Source: Mesobacillus sp. AQ2 (GTDB lineage: Bacteria > Bacillota > Bacilli > Bacillales > Cytobacillaceae). Taken from it: a stretch of DNA of 64,000 nucleotides. Under the pieces are notes generated by a model. The model saw only the letters and a list, made by a program, of their open reading frames with translations. It did no database searches and had not been told where the DNA came from. Where the stretch lies: positions 1,059,001-1,123,000 of the forward strand of contig NZ_CP126080.1 of the NCBI RefSeq assembly GCF_030122805.1, in the 5' to 3' direction. Positions 61,381 to 64,000 of the stretch are shown here, one piece after another. Each line of letters starts with the position of its first letter. Position 1 is the first letter of the stretch. Made by a program: the position numbers and the translations under genes.

Positions 61381-62139
61381 ATGGATAATCAGGATCAAAC
61401 ATTTGAAGTGATGCGGGCCTGTTTGCTGGCCGGGAAAATCATGCTCCGAAGCGGCGCGGAAACGTATCGCGTCGAGGACACGATGTCGAGGATGGCTTCA
61501 GCGCTCGGCATCGACAAGACCCATAGTTATGTGACGCCGACCGGGATCATTTTTTCTGTGGAAGGTGTCGGCCCGGAGAGGACGAAGCTTGTCAGGATTT
61601 CAGACAGGACCACGGATTTAAGGAAAGTGGCCATGGTCAACGCTGTTTCACGAAAAATCAGCAGCGGCGAGGTAGGGCTTGCTGAAGCGTGCAGGCTTCT
61701 TGAGGAGATTGAGGAGGCGAATCTAGCCTACTCGTTTACGATTCAAATCATCGCAGCTGCCATTGCAAGCGGCTGTTTCACTATCATGTTCCTCGGCAGC
61801 TGGCTCGACTTCCTGCCATCTATGGCCGCAGGAGGAATCGGCTTTTTCCTGGTCGTTTATTTTCACAGGATTGTTCCGGTAAAATTCTTTGCTGAATTCC
61901 TGTCGTCTTTCTTTATCGGGATGATCGCCTTTTTCTTTGTGAAATTCGGACTCGGCCAGGAGCTGGATAAGATCATCATTGGTTCAGTGATGCCTCTTGT
62001 GCCTGGCCTGCTAATTACGAACGCAGTCAGGGACCTGATGGCTGGCCATTTGGTTTCTGGATTGTCAAAAGGAGCAGAAGCGCTGTTGACGGCATTTGCG
62101 ATCGGCTCAGGCATAGCAGCAATTTTATCTTTCTTGTAG
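61381..62139 (+). CDS. Threonine/serine exporter ThrE, N-terminal-type subunit (DUF1212)
   Basis: A 252-residue membrane protein of the ThrE N-half (DUF1212/YjjP) family. The soluble start RACLLAGKIMLRSGAETYRVEDTMSRM and YVTPTGIIFSVEG are conserved; five hydrophobic helices fill residues 120-250, including IIGSVMPLVPGLLITNAVRDLMAGHL. It pairs with the DUF3815 gene 15 bp downstream to make a split ThrE-type exporter of threonine/serine or dicarboxylates (as in YjjPB). ATG 61381 follows GTGAGGATC. Confidence 0.9.
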   Translation: MDNQDQTFEVMRACLLAGKIMLRSGAETYRVEDTMSRMASALGIDKTHSYVTPTGIIFSVEGVGPERTKLVRISDRTTDLRKVAMVNAVSRKISSGEVGLAEACRLLEEIEEANLAYSFTIQIIAAAIASGCFTIMFLGSWLDFLPSMAAGGIGFFLVVYFHRIVPVKFFAEFLSSFFIGMIAFFFVKFGLGQELDKIIIGSVMPLVPGLLITNAVRDLMAGHLVSGLSKGAEALLTAFAIGSGIAAILSFL

Positions 62140-62154
62140 ACTGGAGAAAAAGCG

Positions 62155-62598
62155 ATGGTTTATATAGAGCAGCTAATTACGAGTTTTATTGCCTCGGCAG
62201 CGTTTGGAATCATTTTTAACGCACCAAGGGAATCCCTGGTCAAGTGCGGAATTTCCGGGATGGTCGGTTGGATTGTTTATTTTGCATTGGATACAAATGG
62301 ATTCGGCACCATTTTTGCGACATTGATGGCCTCATTTTTAATTGCAGTTGTCAGCCAGATGTTCGCGAAGGCATATCGGATGCCAATTATCATATTTAGC
62401 GTCGCCGGGATTATTCCGCTTGTTCCGGGCGGGCTGGCGTATGATGCGATGAGGCATTTTGTGGAGAATGATTATGGCATTGCCCTTTCTTTGGCTGCGA
62501 AGGCGTCGATGATATCCGGAGCGATTGCGGTTGGCCTTGTTTTTTCTGAAGTGATTAACCAGGTGATCAGAAGGTCAAACCTGGGGCCGGTAAAATAG
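62155..62598 (+). CDS. Threonine/serine exporter ThrE2-type subunit (DUF3815)
   Basis: A 147-residue four-helix membrane protein of the DUF3815/YjjB family: FIASAAFGIIFNAPRESLVKCGISGMVGW and VAGIIPLVPGGLAYDAMRHFV are diagnostic. With the upstream DUF1212 protein it forms the complete two-part ThrE-type exporter. GGAGAAAAAGCG precedes the ATG. A terminator follows and closes the two-gene operon. Confidence 0.9.
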   Translation: MVYIEQLITSFIASAAFGIIFNAPRESLVKCGISGMVGWIVYFALDTNGFGTIFATLMASFLIAVVSQMFAKAYRMPIIIFSVAGIIPLVPGGLAYDAMRHFVENDYGIALSLAAKASMISGAIAVGLVFSEVINQVIRRSNLGPVK

Positions 62599-62606
62599 TG
62601 ATTGAT

Positions 62607-62637
62607 GAGACTCGCATCTGATGTGAGTCTTTTTTAT
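62607..62637 (+). terminator. Terminator of the ThrE-type operon
   Basis: AGACTCGCAT (62608-62617) pairs with ATGTGAGTCT (62621-62630), with one G-T pair, followed by TTTTT. Confidence 0.85.
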
Positions 62638-62707
62638 TTCGCCTAAAAAGGAATTCAGCCGCTTATGAAGAATTGATAGTTGAAATGATTGGAAAAAGGG
62701 TGAGGAA

Positions 62708-63343
62708 ATGGAAATTCTATTGATCAGGCATGGCGAATCGGAAGGAGATATTCTGCAGGTCCATGAAGGGCGGGCAGATCTGTTGCTGACGGACCATGGC
62801 CGCAGACAGGCTAAGGAAATGGCTGTTGTTGTAAAGGAAAAATATATGCCGGAAGTAATCTGGTCGAGCACATTGAAACGTGCAAGGGAAACAGCAGAAA
62901 TCCTAAGCGGGGAAACCGGTATTGCTGTGATTGAGGATGATGGATTAAGAGAATTCAATAATGGAGTTCTGGCCGGTCTGCCATTTGCTGAGGCCAAGCT
63001 TCGCTATCCAGAACCAGAGGGCGGAAGAAAGCCGCATGTTCCGATCGAGGAAGGGGAATCTGAGCTTCAATTCCGCTTTCGGGCCCAGACGGTATTTTCA
63101 AAGATTCTTGCTGAGAGCGAAGGCAAGAAGCGAATCGCAATTGTCTCGCATGGCGGTATGATCTCCAATCTCCTGAGAGCATTTTTAAACTTGCCTGTAT
63201 CCAGTGATATCTATTTCCCGACAGGAGACACAGGAATCCATTTGCTGAAGGTGAATGAAAACGGGAAAAAAGCAGTGCTGTTCCTGAATGATTGTGGTCA
63301 TCTGGCAAAAGTAGATTCACAGGAGCTTGCTGCACAAAATTAA
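62708..63343 (+). CDS. Histidine phosphatase family protein
   Basis: A 211-residue phosphoglycerate-mutase-like phosphatase. The catalytic motif LLIRHGESEGD starts at residue 4, the second Arg is in SSTLKRARETAEIL, Glu in LREFNNG and the second His in IVSHGGMISNLL (about residue 147). It dephosphorylates a small substrate that is not identifiable. GGTGAGG precedes the ATG. The C-terminal codons (VDSQELAAQ) are the first copy of an imperfect repeat that continues beyond the stop. Confidence 0.9.
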   Translation: MEILLIRHGESEGDILQVHEGRADLLLTDHGRRQAKEMAVVVKEKYMPEVIWSSTLKRARETAEILSGETGIAVIEDDGLREFNNGVLAGLPFAEAKLRYPEPEGGRKPHVPIEEGESELQFRFRAQTVFSKILAESEGKKRIAIVSHGGMISNLLRAFLNLPVSSDIYFPTGDTGIHLLKVNENGKKAVLFLNDCGHLAKVDSQELAAQN

Positions 63344-63446
63344 AAATAGATTCAGAAAAGCATGCAGCAGCTTAAAATTAAAAGTAGATTCAAAAGAGCT
63401 TGCAGCACAAAGTTGGAAAGTAGATTCAAGGAGCTTGCAGCACAGT
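63308..63446 (+). repeat. Four imperfect 35-38 bp tandem repeats at the phosphatase 3' end
   Basis: The block GTAGATTCA...GAGCTTGC(T/A)GCACA begins at 63311 and is repeated at 63346, 63384 and 63420 with small length changes. The first copy codes for the protein's C-terminus; the stop falls before the second. Copies 3 and 4 still read VDSKELAAQ in another frame. It looks like slippage or duplication after the stop codon. Confidence 0.7.
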
Positions 63447-63468
63447 AGAAAAATTAAATGGATTAAAG

Positions 63469-63511
63469 ACAGCCCGAACCCGGTTATTGACCGGATTCGG
63501 GCTGTTTTTTT
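63469..63511. terminator. Bidirectional terminator
   Basis: ACAGCCCGAA pairs with TTCGGGCTGT, with an inner GGT/ACC stem, followed by TTTTTTT. It lies between convergent genes. Confidence 0.92.
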
Positions 63512-64000
63512 ACATCTTCACAATCGTTCGGCCGCGGTTTTCGCCTTTTAAGATGCTGGTAAGGACGCCAGGCAATTCTTCTAATGACACTTCATTCTTA
63601 ATGGTTTCCAGCAGTCCCTCGGGCTTCAAATCTGTTGCCATCCGCTGCCATAGAAGCTTTCTCGTTTCCATTGGGCAGTAAACGGAATCGATGCCAAGGA
63701 GATTGATTCCCCTTAGGATGAACGGGAACACCGTTGCTGGGACATCTGTTCCGCCAGTCAGCCCGCTGACTGCAACTGAACCGTTGTATTCAAGCTTGCT
63801 GAGGATGGCTGATAATGTCTTGCCTCCAACCGGATCGACGGCAGCTGCCCATAGCTGCTTATCAAGAGGCTTTATCTTTTCCCCGACTAACTCTTCACGG
63901 CTGATGATGTCTGTGGCACCAATTTTTCGAAGGTATTCATGTTCTGATTCTTTTCCTGTGCTCGCTACAACATGATAGCCTCGCTTGGCAAGCATCGCCA
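63510..64000 (-). CDS. YhdH/YhfP-type quinone oxidoreductase, C-terminal part (cut by window edge)
   Basis: The last 163 or so residues of a medium-chain dehydrogenase of the YhdH/AcuI (acrylyl-CoA reductase-like) group. The visible part has the Rossmann region end (GYHVVASTGKESEHEYLRKIGA), DPVGGKTLSAILSKLEYNGSVAVSGLTGG and GIDSVYCPMETRKLLWQRMA, typical of this zinc-independent NADPH enzyme. The N-terminus and start lie beyond 64000. It reduces an enoyl or quinone-type substrate. Confidence 0.88.
   Translation of the reverse strand, partial: AMLAKRGYHVVASTGKESEHEYLRKIGATDIISREELVGEKIKPLDKQLWAAAVDPVGGKTLSAILSKLEYNGSVAVSGLTGGTDVPATVFPFILRGINLLGIDSVYCPMETRKLLWQRMATDLKPEGLLETIKNEVSLEELPGVLTSILKGENRGRTIVKM

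Overview
The window looks like chromosome from an endospore-forming, low-to-medium GC Bacillaceae (Bacillus/Mesobacillus-like). The evidence is the set of gene families (spore-cortex-hydrolase homologue, immune inhibitor A, LytST, RocB, YetF/DUF421, ThiW, RQC-minor-1), strong AGGAGG ribosome sites, frequent TTG/GTG starts, and hairpin-plus-T-run terminators after most transcription units. No rRNA, tRNA, CRISPR array, prophage or full insertion sequence was found.

Layout. 0-2.9 kb: a GNAT enzyme, a FrnE/DsbA-like oxidoreductase whose first active-site Cys codon is an in-frame TGA (candidate selenoprotein), a nitroreductase and a DUF3784-like membrane protein. 3-4.8 kb: pnuC-nadR NAD salvage operon. 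4.8-5.2 kb: 52-bp repeat array. 5.2-10.2 kb: an MFS pump, a SleB-type hydrolase, small genes, a DUF2089 operon and a secreted GlpQ-like enzyme. 10.4-11.5 kb: AT-rich orphan HsdR-N nuclease. 11.7-14.8 kb: pcp-pxpBAC, a complete route from pyroglutamyl peptides to glutamate. 14.9-20.9 kb: CBO0543 protein, MarR-MFS, RQC-minor-1, ArsR-MFS and a pseudouridine synthase. 21-28.6 kb: DUF2254, DUF1259, OYE, then Leu/Phe/Val dehydrogenase-ptb-buk and a ketopantoate-reductase family gene. 28.7-33 kb: cstA with a 51-aa partner, and LytST; the cstA promoter has two cre sites and four 21-bp-phased LytTR-like boxes. 33-36.4 kb: DUF421, LiaG-like DUF4097, pepT. 36.4-40.6 kb: two overlapping microproteins, then a TPP-riboswitch operon (SDR-thiM-thiD-thiE-thiW). 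40.7-49 kb: exonuclease, amino acid permease, hemolysin III, DUF1836/HTH pair, PAS kinase, coiled-coil protein, Nudix, a MITE-like element and a Gfo/Idh/MocA oxidoreductase. 49-58.4 kb: immune inhibitor A, small genes, an approximately 0.8-kb 52-bp repeat array, glnS, rocB and a secreted subtilase. 58.6-64 kb: OsmC, second DUF421, MFS, split ThrE-type exporter, histidine phosphatase and a partial YhdH-type reductase.

The least explained sequence is non-coding. Two arrays (about 4.8 and 52.5 kb) share a strict 52-bp unit made of a 29-bp inverted repeat and a 23-bp spacer, although the inverted-repeat sequences differ; on the minus strand each hairpin is followed by TTTTCTCT. Two further arrays (24.2 and 33.9 kb) carry six TTTATTGGCG motifs alternately 20 and 21 bp apart. 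Functions are inferred from motifs and context only; no database search was run.
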